Notes under the pieces: model-generated
The model's database searches: none
What the model was told of the DNA's origin: nothing
The model's input: the letters and a program-made list of their open reading frames with translations, nothing else
Program-made: the position numbers and the translations under genes
Shown here: positions 33,414 to 42,683 of the stretch, one piece after another
Layout: the number at the start of each line of letters is the position of its first letter
How positions within the stretch are numbered: position 1 is the first letter of the stretch
NCBI GenBank assembly: GCA_043738095.1
Contig: JAYSZI010000071.1
Coordinates: 1 to 64,000, forward strand
From: Lysobacter_K sp043738095
GTDB taxonomy: Bacteria > Pseudomonadota > Gammaproteobacteria > Xanthomonadales > Xanthomonadaceae
Length of the DNA: 64,000 bases
Reading direction: 5' to 3'

Positions 33414-34094
33414 TCAATCCGGGTTGAAGTCGATCGTGACCGTGGTAGTGCCCACCGTCGGCCGCCCATCGGCGTGAGCCGGGCGGAACCGCCAACGGCG
33501 TACTGCATCCACGGCGGCACGATCGAGCGAGCGCGAGCCGCTGCCGCTTGAAATACCGGTCGATGTGGGCACGCCATCGGGACCGACGTCGACCCGGACC
33601 ACCACGGTGCCGCGCTCGCCATGGCGCAACGCCTGCGACGGATAGCGCGGCGGCGGTGACTGTCCGGCTAGGGGCTCGGGGCGCGAGCCCCACCCGGGGG
33701 GGGCTCTTGGCGCGGGCGGGCGGGGCGGCGCGGAAGCGATCGGCGGTGGCGGTGGCGGAGGCGCGGTCTCGACGAGTTGCGGCTCTTCATCCCCTAACTC
33801 GTCATCGCCGGCATCGTTTTCCTCCTCAATCGACGCACCCAATCCGCTCGCCTCCTCACCTGCGGGCAGCGGCGCCGGCAGCGGAGCGTAGTTGGGACCT
33901 TTGGCCGTGGATGGGGCGGGGCCAGCGCGATAGAAGTCATCGCCGCTGCTGTTCGACAACACCAGCGCAAATACAATCAAGCCCGCGACAAACGCGAGCA
34001 GCATCCACAACAGCGCGCGCCGTGACGGTAGCCAGTCGGCTTTGGTGGAACGACGCGGTGGCGAGGGGGGCAATACGGGGGAGGGTGTCGACAT
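33414..34094 (-). CDS. TonB-family energy transducer
   Basis: 226 residues. An N-terminal membrane helix (LLWMLLAFVAGLIVFALVL) precedes an acidic stretch, a Pro-rich spacer (PPPPPPPIASAPPRPPAPRAPP) and a C-terminal TonB domain (PPPRYPSQALRHGERGTVVVRVDVGPDGVP, then AVRRWRFRPA). This architecture spans the periplasm and transmits ExbBD force to outer-membrane receptors. The ATG at 34094 is preferred; 34124 is possible. No exbB/exbD adjoins it, so it is one of several TonB paralogues (a second TonB-domain gene lies at 63152). Confidence 0.85.
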   Translation of the reverse strand: MSTPSPVLPPSPPRRSTKADWLPSRRALLWMLLAFVAGLIVFALVLSNSSGDDFYRAGPAPSTAKGPNYAPLPAPLPAGEEASGLGASIEEENDAGDDELGDEEPQLVETAPPPPPPPIASAPPRPPAPRAPPGWGSRPEPLAGQSPPPRYPSQALRHGERGTVVVRVDVGPDGVPTSTGISSGSGSRSLDRAAVDAVRRWRFRPAHADGRPTVGTTTVTIDFNPD

Positions 34095-34218
34095 GGAGGG
34101 TCGCAGAGAGAGGGCAGCTGCCATGGTGCCGCTAAATCCGTTAATAGTTCGGCAAACGCCGCCCTCAATCGCAGGTTCCACGCGATAATCGCGGCCCGAT
34201 CCCCTCCGGTCCGCCTCC

Positions 34219-35499
34219 ATGCTTGACCCCAACCTGCTGCGCCAGCAGCCCGCCGAGCTTGCCGCCCGTCTGCGCACCACCCGCGGCTTTGATCTCGACG
34301 CGACCGTGCTGGAGTCGCTGGAAAGCGAGCGCAAGCAGATCCAGGTCCGCACGCAAGAGCTGCAGAACCTGCGCAACACGCGGTCCAAGGCGATAGGCCA
34401 TGCCAAGGCCAAGGGCGAAGACGCGGCGGTGCTGCTGGCCGAAGTGGCCGGCCTCGGCGACGAACTCAAGGTCAGCGAGACGCGGCTGGAATCGATCAAA
34501 GCCGAGATCGACGCAATTGCGCTGGGCATTCCGAACCTGCCGCACGACTCGGTGCCGCTAGGGCAGGACGAGGCCGACAACGTAGAGCAGCACCGCTGGG
34601 GCACGCCGCGCGCGTTCGCGTTCGCGGTCAAGGACCATGTCGAACTCGGCGCGCGCAACGGCTGGCTCGATGGCGACGCCGGCGCGAAATTGTCGGGCGC
34701 ACGCTTCACCGTGCTGCGCGGGCAACTGGCACGCCTGCATCGGGCGCTGGCGCAGTTCATGCTCGATTTGCACAGCAACGAGCACGGCTACCAAGAGACC
34801 AATGTGCCACTGATCGTCAACGCCGACAGCATGCTCGGCACCGGGCAGTTGCCGAAGTTCGAAGATGATCTGTTCAACACCGAAGTGGGCGAAACCAAGC
34901 GTTACCTGATCCCGACCTCGGAAGTGCCGCTGACCAATATCGTCCGCGATGAAATAGTCGAAGACACCGCACTGCCGCTGCGTATGACCGCGCATTCGGT
35001 GTGCTTCCGCGCCGAGGCTGGCAGCCACGGCCGCGACACCCGCGGCATGATCCGCCAGCACCAGTTCGAGAAGATCGAACTGGTCACCATCGCGCGCCCG
35101 GACGAGAGCCATGACGAGCACGAGCGCATGACCCGCTGCGCCGAGGTCGTGCTGGAAAAGCTCGGCCTGCCGTACCGCCGCATGCTGCTGTGCACGGGCG
35201 ACATGGGGTTCGCCGCGACCAAGACCTACGACCTGGAGGTCTGGTTGCCGTCGCAGGACAACTACCGCGAGATTTCTTCATGCTCCAACTGCGAGGCGTT
35301 CCAGGCGCGGCGCATGCAGGCGCGCTGGCGCAACCCGGCCACCGGCAAACCCGAACTTGTGCACACCTTGAACGGGTCGGGTGTCGCCGTGGGGCGCGCA
35401 TTGATCGCGGTAATGGAGAACTACCAGAACGAAGACGGTTCCATCAACGTGCCGGAAGCGCTGCAGCCGTATATGGGTGGCGTCGAACGCATCGGCTGA
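34219..35499 (+). CDS. serS: seryl-tRNA synthetase
   Basis: 426 residues. The N-terminal tRNA-binding coiled coil (residues ~30-105, ESERKQIQVRTQELQNLRNTRSKAIG) is followed by a class II catalytic core: motif 2 in FRAEAGSHGRDTRGMIRQHQFEKIELV and motif 3 in NGSGVAVGRALIAVMENYQ. TSEVPLTN binds serine. It charges tRNA-Ser, one of which (UGA) is encoded 2 kb downstream. Length and motifs are complete. Confidence 0.97.
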   Translation: MLDPNLLRQQPAELAARLRTTRGFDLDATVLESLESERKQIQVRTQELQNLRNTRSKAIGHAKAKGEDAAVLLAEVAGLGDELKVSETRLESIKAEIDAIALGIPNLPHDSVPLGQDEADNVEQHRWGTPRAFAFAVKDHVELGARNGWLDGDAGAKLSGARFTVLRGQLARLHRALAQFMLDLHSNEHGYQETNVPLIVNADSMLGTGQLPKFEDDLFNTEVGETKRYLIPTSEVPLTNIVRDEIVEDTALPLRMTAHSVCFRAEAGSHGRDTRGMIRQHQFEKIELVTIARPDESHDEHERMTRCAEVVLEKLGLPYRRMLLCTGDMGFAATKTYDLEVWLPSQDNYREISSCSNCEAFQARRMQARWRNPATGKPELVHTLNGSGVAVGRALIAVMENYQNEDGSINVPEALQPYMGGVERIG

Positions 35500-35717
35500 T
35501 TGATCAGACGTCATCTCCGAGTAGCGTGCGATCTCTAGGGTGGCGAGGAATCTGCCGATTGATCCGGCGCCGGTATCGCGGTCGTCAGACGCGGTAGGGG
35601 CATCGCAATGTGGGCGACAAACCTGCTGCACACCACCGCGCCTGAGAATTTCACGAACCGGACCTGGCCCCGTCGCGTCGCCGGCATTGGCAGCGACGCG
35701 CATTGTCCGTGCCCCCT

Positions 35718-36296
35718 TCAGGCCGCCAGGCGCACCGGTTCGGGAATTGAGGCCAACGCCCCGGCGATCGCCTCGCTGCGATGCTGCGGCGAGTAGGCGA
35801 CGCCCTCGGCCCGAACGAACGCGACGTCGGTGATACCCAGGAAGCCGAACAGAAAGCTCAGGTACGGCTCCACGAAATCGCTTGGCGCGCCCACATGCAC
35901 GCCACCGCGACCGCTGGCGACGATCACGCGCTTGCCACCCGCCAGGCCCTCGGGCCCGGCGGCGCCGTAGCGGAACGTCTTGCCGGCCACGGCGACGCGG
36001 TCGATCCAGGCTTTCAGCGTCGATGGGATCGCGAAGTTGTACATCGGCGCGCCGATCACGATCACGTCCGCGGCGAGAAACTGCGCCAGCACTCGTGCCG
36101 CGTCGGCGGCTTCCACGGGATCGTCCTGGCCCAGCGACCCACCGCGCAGGTGTGGCAACGGATCGGCATCCAAATCCCGGTACTCGATAACGAGATCCGG
36201 CAGGGCGTCCTGCCAGCGGGCGACGATCGCGGCGCTAAGTTCGCGCGTGACGGATTGCGCGCCAAGCGCGCTGGAGTCGATGTGTAGCAATTTCAT
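35718..36296 (-). CDS. azoR: FMN-dependent NADH-azoreductase
   Basis: 192 residues with a flavodoxin-like fold. LLHIDSSALGAQSVTRELS forms the FMN phosphate loop, APMYNFAIPSTLKAWIDRVAVAGKTFRY the flavin-contact segment, and ASGRGGV a later loop. It reduces quinones and azo compounds by two-electron transfer, often as a quinone or thiol-stress defence. The ATG at 36296 (MKLLHIDSS) is the family start. It is divergent from a LysR gene with 116 bases between, a common regulator-target pair. Confidence 0.92.
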   Translation of the reverse strand: MKLLHIDSSALGAQSVTRELSAAIVARWQDALPDLVIEYRDLDADPLPHLRGGSLGQDDPVEAADAARVLAQFLAADVIVIGAPMYNFAIPSTLKAWIDRVAVAGKTFRYGAAGPEGLAGGKRVIVASGRGGVHVGAPSDFVEPYLSFLFGFLGITDVAFVRAEGVAYSPQHRSEAIAGALASIPEPVRLAA

Positions 36297-36412
36297 GGCA
36301 TGCCTCGTAGCGGAGTGGCGGCAGCGCCGCGTCGAGGCCAATCTAGGCTGTTGCCTTGATGGGATAAAGATGCTGAAATACCTTTCAATGTTCTGCGTAT
36401 GGAATTATCGAA

Positions 36413-37387
36413 ATGCAAGACCTCAACGACCTGTACTACTTCGCCGTGGTGGTGGACCACTCCGGTTTTGCCGCGGCCGAACGCGCGCTCGGCATTCCCA
36501 AGTCGCGCCTGAGCCGGCGCATCAGTCAGCTGGAGACCGATCTGGGCGTGCGCCTGCTGCAGCGCTCGACCCGCCGGTTCGCCGTCACCGACGTCGGCAA
36601 CAGCGTCTATCGCCACGCCCAGTCCATGCTGGCCGAGGCCCAGGCGGCGCGCGAAGTGGTCGATCGCCTCAGCGCCGAACCGCGTGGCGTGGTGCGCGTC
36701 AGCGTGCCGGTGGGGCTCGCCCAGCGTTACATGCCTAAGCTGCTGCCGGAATTCCTCGCCAAGTACCCGCAAGTACGGGTGCAGCTGCAGGTCGGCAACC
36801 GCCGCGTCGACGTGATCAACGAAGGCATCGACGTGGCGCTGCGTGTGCGCGCCAAACTCGATGACGACGGCAGCCTGGTGATGCGCAGCTTTGGCCAGGT
36901 GCAGGAACTGCTGGTGGCCAGCCCCGGCTACCTCAAGCGCATGGGGCGCCCGCGCACCCCGGACGAGCTAGCCGACCACGTCACGCTCAGCACCAGCGAA
37001 GACGACGCCCGCCAGCGCTGGGAGCTGCACGGCCCCGACGGCGAGGTGCGCCGCATCGAACTTACGCCGCGGGTGATGGGCTTCGACTTCCCCATGCTCA
37101 TGGCGCTCGCACAGCAGGGCATCGGCATCACCTTGCTGCCCGAAACCATCTGCTCCGAAGAGGTGCGCAGCGGCGAACTGGAAGTCGTCCTGCCCGACTG
37201 GCGACTGCCGCAGGGCATCTTCCACGCCGTGTTCGCCTCGCGCCGCGGCATGTTGCCGGCTGTGCGGGTGTTCATCGACTTCCTGGCGGAGAAGGCCCCG
37301 GCGCTGGTCGAGTCCGCGCGTCTGCACTGCTCGGAAATCCACGGCAAGCCGTGTCCGGGGATCGCGCCGGAAATCGTCCGCCGCTAG
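36413..37387 (+). CDS. LysR-family transcriptional regulator, probably of azoR
   Basis: 324 residues. The N-terminal winged HTH (MQDLNDLYYFAVVVDHSGFAAAERALGIPKSRLSRRISQLE) and linker helix precede a periplasmic-binding-protein-like effector domain (RRVDVINEGIDVALRV, then MALAQQGIGITLLPE). It most resembles the AaeR/DsdC-type subgroup that controls a divergent oxidoreductase gene. Divergent arrangement with azoR implies that the shared 116-base region is its operator and that a quinone or electrophile is the likely signal. Confidence 0.9.
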   Translation: MQDLNDLYYFAVVVDHSGFAAAERALGIPKSRLSRRISQLETDLGVRLLQRSTRRFAVTDVGNSVYRHAQSMLAEAQAAREVVDRLSAEPRGVVRVSVPVGLAQRYMPKLLPEFLAKYPQVRVQLQVGNRRVDVINEGIDVALRVRAKLDDDGSLVMRSFGQVQELLVASPGYLKRMGRPRTPDELADHVTLSTSEDDARQRWELHGPDGEVRRIELTPRVMGFDFPMLMALAQQGIGITLLPETICSEEVRSGELEVVLPDWRLPQGIFHAVFASRRGMLPAVRVFIDFLAEKAPALVESARLHCSEIHGKPCPGIAPEIVRR

Positions 37388-37443
37388 CCGCAGCGGTGCC
37401 CGCTCATGCGAGAATGCGCCCGCCGCAACGCGGCCGCGACTAC

Positions 37444-37533
37444 GGAGAGATGGCCGAGCGGTTTAAGGCACCGGTCTTGAAAACCGGCGAAGGGTTAAAC
37501 CTTCCGTGGGTTCGAATCCCACTCTCTCCGCCA
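37444..37533 (+). tRNA. tRNA-Ser (UGA)
   Basis: A class II tRNA of 90 bases: acceptor GGAGAGA/TCTCTCC, anticodon stem CCGGT/ACCGG with loop CTTGAAA (anticodon TGA), long variable arm, T loop TTCGAAT, discriminator G and encoded CCA at 37531-37533. A run of seven A follows. No duplicated 3' end that would mark an integrated element was found in this window. Confidence 0.97.
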
Positions 37534-38097
37534 AAAAAATCTGTGCGTTGAATTCTAGGCAATGCCCGTCATCCAAGCTGACGATCAGGCTATCCCGCGT
37601 CCCCTACAGTAGGGACTTCGATGGGGCGATGTCGTCGCCAATCGCGGAATCGAGTCGACTCAAGAGGCACGGATGCCCGCAATCCGTAGACCGGGTTAGA
37701 ACGTCATATTGCGTGTAATTCGCCGCGGCTCCATGCCTTCTGAACATTGAAGGCTGGTAGTGAGTAATTGTTCACCTCGCGCTCGCGCTTATGCAGCCGC
37801 GCGAGCGTTAAGCCCATCACTATTGCAGGCGCGCAGTTGCGCGAGTACGTCGCGGTCTTCGTAGCAGCGTGGAGTGAACAGACTGTGGCGGCGGATTGGA
37901 TAGCGCGCCTAAGCGTCGCCATGTCGAGGGCTGAGAATACCAGTCCGACCCGGCGGGCGGCTTTAGAGCGCTCATACGCGCATTAGTTTGAGATTTGACT
38001 ACGGCCATCGCCATGGCAAGAACGCTGCTTATTGACGCGTTTGCGGCCTGGCTGTGGCGCATGCGTCCGGGTCGGGTAATTGGGGCACACTGGGCCG
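37534..38097. other. intergenic after tRNA-Ser, nothing firm
   Basis: 560 bases of mixed composition, lower in GC than neighbours. Open frames of 60-100 codons on both strands show no family features. Possibly old island debris next to a tRNA, which is a usual integration site. Confidence 0.4.
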
Positions 38098-38649
38098 GTG
38101 AAATCCGCCCCACATCCGCATAACGAAACCGAGCGTCTGCGAGCACTGCGCAGCCTGATCAGTGGGAATGGCGTGCACGAAGGGCACCTCGAGCGCTTCA
38201 CGCGCATCGCGCGCGGTCTGGGTGGCACACCGGTTGCGGCAGTGTCGCTTGTCGATTCGGACCGCCAGCTCTTTCGCGGCTGTGCTGGCGAATGGCTGCG
38301 GGAAACACCGCGCAGCGTTTCGTTTTGCGCGCACGCGTTGCTTGAGCCGGATCATCTTTATGTGCCGGACGCGCTTCTAGACCCACGCTTCGCCGACAAT
38401 CCGGTTGTCACCGGTGAGCCTCGCATACGGTTTTACGCGGGGTTTCCGCTGATCATCCACGGCCTTGCACTGGGCGCGCTGTGCCTGATCGACTTCCACC
38501 CGCGCGTGCTGGCGCACGACCAACTCACACGGCTGCGCGATCTCGCTCACTGCCTGGAGCGCGAGCTGATGTTGCAGATGCTGGAGCACAGCGGCGCGGG
38601 CAGTCGCGTCGAGTCGGTTCTTCAGGCGCCGAGCCAGCCGCCCTTCTGA
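38098..38649 (+). CDS. GAF-domain sensor protein
   Basis: A protein of about 183 residues made almost entirely of one GAF domain: TPVAAVSLVDSDRQLFRGCAGEWLRETPRSVSFCAHAL, LYVPDALLDPRFADNPVVTGEPRIRFYAGFPLI, and LGALCLIDFHPRVL. This is the phytochrome-like fRMsr/GAF type often linked to a GGDEF or kinase domain, which is absent here. The start is the GTG at 38098 (or TTG at 38080). The 3' end overlaps the CapB-like gene on the opposite strand by 28 bases. It might act as a stand-alone ligand sensor. Confidence 0.8.
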   Translation: MKSAPHPHNETERLRALRSLISGNGVHEGHLERFTRIARGLGGTPVAAVSLVDSDRQLFRGCAGEWLRETPRSVSFCAHALLEPDHLYVPDALLDPRFADNPVVTGEPRIRFYAGFPLIIHGLALGALCLIDFHPRVLAHDQLTRLRDLAHCLERELMLQMLEHSGAGSRVESVLQAPSQPPF

Positions 38650-41600
38650 CGCTGCGTGAGGCGTTTGAGCTGGTAGGCCGCTGAGGATGACGAGATTCGA
38701 CCCGCGACCAGGTCGCGGTAAACGAGGTCCGCATGACGGCGGCGACGCACGGCATCGCCCGCGTCGAGAATCCGCTCGACGGTACGGACCAGCCATGCCC
38801 AGGCTCGGTTGTCGCTTTTCTGACCTTTGTTTGAGTAGGCCTCCAGAGCCTGTAGCCCGGCCTCAATGTTGACCTCGATCCGGCCGAGCAGACTCAACAT
38901 CAGGTCGCTCTGACCGAGCCGGCCCGTACGCACCGTCGCTATCGCAGCGCGCACGGTTTCCGCCTCCAGCACCCCAAGTTCAGTCGACGCTGCCAGCCCT
39001 TGCGCAGCCGCCAGGGCCGCTTCGCCGTCGCCAGCTTGCAGGGCGATGCATTGCGCCGCATGGTTGTCCCACGCTTGCCAGCGGTAGACGAAATCCAAGC
39101 CGGTTCCTTTGATGTTCTGGATACCCATCGCGCGGATCCGTGCTCCGGGCGGGGCGTCGTGCAGGATGCGATGCGCGAGCACGCCTCCGGGTGTGTGGTA
39201 GTCGGACACGGCCACAATGCGCGAAGAGAACAGGCCCCAGAGCAGCGCGTGGATGTGCACGGCGTCCGTCTTAGGCGCGGCAATCGCGTCGTGCAGTTCG
39301 TGTATCCGTGCCGCCTCGTCGCTGTCGCGCTCCCACTGCGCGCGTAACACCGCGGCGTGCTCCGGCGCGTCCTCTGCCAGCCTTGCAAGACAGGCCGCGC
39401 CGTCGCCCTCAGCCCCGACACCCAGCTCGCGCGCGGTGGCGCACAGGCGCGCATCTGCCTCGCCCTGGTCGAGCGGCACGCGCCAGCGGCGCAGCGCGGT
39501 GTCGAGCAAGGCCGCCCGCGCGGGCGCGTCCTGCGCGCCGCCGGCCCAGTCGAACGAGCCGGCGAAGGTGTCGAACGCTTCGCGGACGAACTGCTGCAAC
39601 CCGTCGAGGTTGTCGCCGATCAGATAATGCCGGTCCGCGCCAATGTCGTTGACGAGGATCGACGCGAAGACCTGCGATCGGGCTACGCGGTCGGCGCGAT
39701 TGTTGACGACCGTGACAGTCCACACGCCCGGGTCGGCGTCGAGGCGGTGCTCCCCCATGCGCGTGCGCTCCCAGTTGCTCAGGCAGCCGTGGCGCTCGTT
39801 GGCCGACATCCCGTTGATGAACTCGATGCGCCGCCCCTTGAATGTCGCTTCCGGGTACACCTTGAGCACGCCGAGGTCGGGCACGACGCGGTCGGCCATC
39901 TCCTTGAGCGCGAAGTCCCGGCGCAGCCCCATGCCCTCGAACATGCGTGCGACGAGCGCGACATTCGCCGGGTGCTCCTGGTACGGGAAGCGGGCGAGGA
40001 TGTCCGGCGTGAGCAGTCCGACGTCGAGCCAGCCGGTCGCCGTGAGTTTGGTACCTACGGCTTCGGCGCGTTCGGCGAGGTAAGGCAGCATGTTTTCCTC
40101 GCTGGTGTACAGCTCGCTTGCGTACGGAATGAACTGGCCAATCACCGTCGGCAGGTCGACGCCGGCCGGGCCCTGGATGTCTTCGTGGTCGGGATAACAG
40201 TTGGTGATGGTGGAGACGTCATCGCGCATCCAGTCATGCTGGAGCACGCGCACGTAGCCGGGATTGAGCCCCATGCATTCCCACAGCATCACGTCGGTGT
40301 CGAGCGCCGCCGCCGTCCTTGTCAGCCGGGCCTGTTCCCATATCGTTGCCTTGTCGTAGGGCCGGAACAGGAACATCTCGCGCAGCGGGCGGTTGGGATG
40401 CCCAAACAGGAACATCGCCTCGCAGCCTGTGGTCTTGCTGAGCACGCGTAATCCCAGTCCGCTTAGCACCGCGGCCTTGAGGCGCTCGGTACCGGACTTC
40501 CCGCGCGTGCCCCAGCCGCCCAACACCAAAGGCAGGCGCGCGCGCGCTTTTTGAAAGGTGCGGTTTAGCCAGACGTGCTGTCCGAAGAACCATGCGCCGA
40601 GCGCGCCGACAAACACCAGCAGGTGGGCGAGATTGTTCTGGTGGATCGAGTAAAAGTAGTCGCGGACGTCCTGCAAGGGCAGCGGCAGCGCAGCGAGCGC
40701 GGCGCTGAAGAACCGCTGCACGCGCGGGTCCTCGGGATACCGCTGGCCGTCGCGGCCGGTATGCGGCTCCAGCCGGCACTGGATGCCGCAATCACGCAGC
40801 GCGTCGACGAACGCGTGGACCGGGAATGCACTGTCGGAGGTCCAGTTGCGCAGTGCGGCTATCTCGGCGAAGCGCACAGTCAGGCGCCATTTCGCCCGAA
40901 GCCGATCGGCGAGGCGGTCGGGCACCTTGATCGCGGTGATGCCCTCGGGAGTGACGATCTGCAGCGGTCGCGTGGGCCAGTCCTGGTCGAGAGCGGAGAG
41001 CACCTGATCCAACAGCGGCAACCACGGGCGCCAGCCATCTTCTTCCGCGATATGCAGCGGCTCGCCGGGGACTTTTGTAGGCGAGACTTCTGCCACGCAC
41101 GCGGACGGTACGTGCACCAGTCCCGGGTACACGCGGCCGCGGGTATGTGGGTGGTTCTGGCGCTTGTCAGTGGCCGGGCGTCGCGCTTCCTGCAGCATGC
41201 GCCACAGTCGCGGGCGCCACAGCCAGTCGCGCATCACCACCAGCCCTCGCCGGCGGGCGTCGAGGTTGAAGCCGAACCCCTGCACCGTGAGCGGCAGCAG
41301 CCGGCGCGCAACCCCGAGAGGATCGATGTTGGCCGGAAGCGCGGTGCGCGCATGCAGGCGCAAACGTGCGAGTTCCGCCGGCGGTACAGCACCGGCAAGC
41401 ATCTCGCGCGCGCCCGCTGCACGCCGCCGCGTCGCCGTGCGCGGATGGTCCGTATGCACGCGCGTGAGTGCGTCCTCTAGTGCCGCGTGCAAGGCGTCGG
41501 CATGCGTCGGTAATTCGAGGCGAACGCGGGCGAGAAGCTGCGGCGCCAAATGGATGGCGACACTCAACGGAAAGCCGGAGCCAGCGGGATCGATGCAGGC

Positions 41601-42683
41601 AACGAAACGCGCCGCGACATCCGCGTACAGGTCCGGAATTGCCGCGAGAGCCAGCGTCTGCAAGAGGGCTTGGCCGGCGACGGCAGGCACCGCGTCGTCG
41701 AGCAGGTGCTGCCAAAATTCGTATGCGAGGGCAGGCGGCAGGCCGTGCAGCAACTCGGCGATGCCCTGGCGGACGAAAGGTGCCGGGTCGTCCGCGAGAC
41801 GACGAAGCGATACGACGTAGTCTGGGCGCACGGCAAGCGCAGCGGCGAGCGCTTCGGCCAGCCGCCGCCGGAAGAACATCGCGTCGCCAACCTCGGCGCG
41901 GGCAAGCCGCTGCTCGGCGATCGTCTGCAGTTCCTCCGGTGCGAACAATGCAAGGGTCTGCAATGCCTCGCACTGGAGCCATATCGATTGCCTGGTGTCG
42001 AGCACGGCGCGGTAGATGTACTGCACGGTTGAACGCGAAAGTTGGCCGCGCGCGCGTTCCCCGAGGCCGCCCAGCGCCGTCCGCAGACAGGCGAGCGCGG
42101 ACTCGCGGATGCGGGGGTCGCCGGGGAAACCCAATAGGGCGTGGAGGCCTCCTTCGAGGTCGAGCACGTTCCACGTCGGTGTGCCAGCCACCGTGGGCTG
42201 CACCGCGCAAAGGTGCTGCGCCAGCGGTCCCAAGCGCTCGAGGCAAAAACGGATACGGCGCTCGATCCGTGCGCGCTCGCGATCGTAGCGCTCGGCCACC
42301 GCGTCGACGTCTAGCCAGCGCGAGAGCGCCACCCGGTCGCCGCGAAGCTGGCGCGCACCAGCGCCAAGCGCTGAAAGAAACTCCAGCATCAACGCATGGC
42401 GGACATCGGTGGTCTCGGCCAGCTCAAGTCGTTGCTGGTAGATGCGAAATGCTTGCGTGAGTTCGCCATGGCGGGCCGCCAGCGCATCGAGCTGCTCGCG
42501 CAGGTAGCGCGCCAGTTGAAGCTGCTCCCAGGCGTCGGGGTCGTCCTCCAGCGAAGGCAGCCGCGCGCCAGGCCAGCGCGCGAAGTCGCCCACGACCGCG
42601 TCACGCTCGCGCACATCGAGCTTCCGCCACATCGGCAACGCCGCGCGGTCCAGCAGCGCCGCGATCCGTGCGTCGTTGCTCAT
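38622..42683 (-). CDS. CapB/PgsB-like polyamide ligase with HEAT-like N-terminal half
   Basis: 1353 residues, about three times longer than CapB/PgsB (~400-460). Residues 1 to ~650 are helical, with HEAT-type units (DDPAPFVRQGIAELLHGLPP, PEELQTIAEQRLARAE). A single membrane helix (686-706) is followed by a Mur-ligase-type ATPase core. The P-loop GTRGKS lies at 725-730 with Lys729. The CapB-like segment CYPDHEDIQGP has Asp832-His833-Glu834, and there is a later FINGMSANE and VNNRADRVARS. CapB/PgsB uses ATP to form gamma-linked glutamate chains at the membrane, so this is the predicted polymerising subunit. The product could be another amide polymer. It is last in a six-gene operon; its ATG overlaps the previous stop (ATGA). 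Confidence 0.82.
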   Translation of the reverse strand: MSNDARIAALLDRAALPMWRKLDVRERDAVVGDFARWPGARLPSLEDDPDAWEQLQLARYLREQLDALAARHGELTQAFRIYQQRLELAETTDVRHALMLEFLSALGAGARQLRGDRVALSRWLDVDAVAERYDRERARIERRIRFCLERLGPLAQHLCAVQPTVAGTPTWNVLDLEGGLHALLGFPGDPRIRESALACLRTALGGLGERARGQLSRSTVQYIYRAVLDTRQSIWLQCEALQTLALFAPEELQTIAEQRLARAEVGDAMFFRRRLAEALAAALAVRPDYVVSLRRLADDPAPFVRQGIAELLHGLPPALAYEFWQHLLDDAVPAVAGQALLQTLALAAIPDLYADVAARFVACIDPAGSGFPLSVAIHLAPQLLARVRLELPTHADALHAALEDALTRVHTDHPRTATRRRAAGAREMLAGAVPPAELARLRLHARTALPANIDPLGVARRLLPLTVQGFGFNLDARRRGLVVMRDWLWRPRLWRMLQEARRPATDKRQNHPHTRGRVYPGLVHVPSACVAEVSPTKVPGEPLHIAEEDGWRPWLPLLDQVLSALDQDWPTRPLQIVTPEGITAIKVPDRLADRLRAKWRLTVRFAEIAALRNWTSDSAFPVHAFVDALRDCGIQCRLEPHTGRDGQRYPEDPRVQRFFSAALAALPLPLQDVRDYFYSIHQNNLAHLLVFVGALGAWFFGQHVWLNRTFQKARARLPLVLGGWGTRGKSGTERLKAAVLSGLGLRVLSKTTGCEAMFLFGHPNRPLREMFLFRPYDKATIWEQARLTRTAAALDTDVMLWECMGLNPGYVRVLQHDWMRDDVSTITNCYPDHEDIQGPAGVDLPTVIGQFIPYASELYTSEENMLPYLAERAEAVGTKLTATGWLDVGLLTPDILARFPYQEHPANVALVARMFEGMGLRRDFALKEMADRVVPDLGVLKVYPEATFKGRRIEFINGMSANERHGCLSNWERTRMGEHRLDADPGVWTVTVVNNRADRVARSQVFASILVNDIGADRHYLIGDNLDGLQQFVREAFDTFAGSFDWAGGAQDAPARAALLDTALRRWRVPLDQGEADARLCATARELGVGAEGDGAACLARLAEDAPEHAAVLRAQWERDSDEAARIHELHDAIAAPKTDAVHIHALLWGLFSSRIVAVSDYHTPGGVLAHRILHDAPPGARIRAMGIQNIKGTGLDFVYRWQAWDNHAAQCIALQAGDGEAALAAAQGLAASTELGVLEAETVRAAIATVRTGRLGQSDLMLSLLGRIEVNIEAGLQALEAYSNKGQKSDNRAWAWLVRTVERILDAGDAVRRRRHADLVYRDLVAGRISSSSAAYQLKRLTQRQKGGWLGA

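Noticed and set aside
33414..34778. 454-codon minus-strand frame containing the TonB gene
   Set aside because: The first ~230 codons are antisense to serS and have low-complexity Ser/Ala composition; the TonB signature with its membrane helix starts at 34094.
37444..38097. Possible integrated element at tRNA-Ser
   Set aside because: No integrase and no repeat of the tRNA 3' end could be found within the window.
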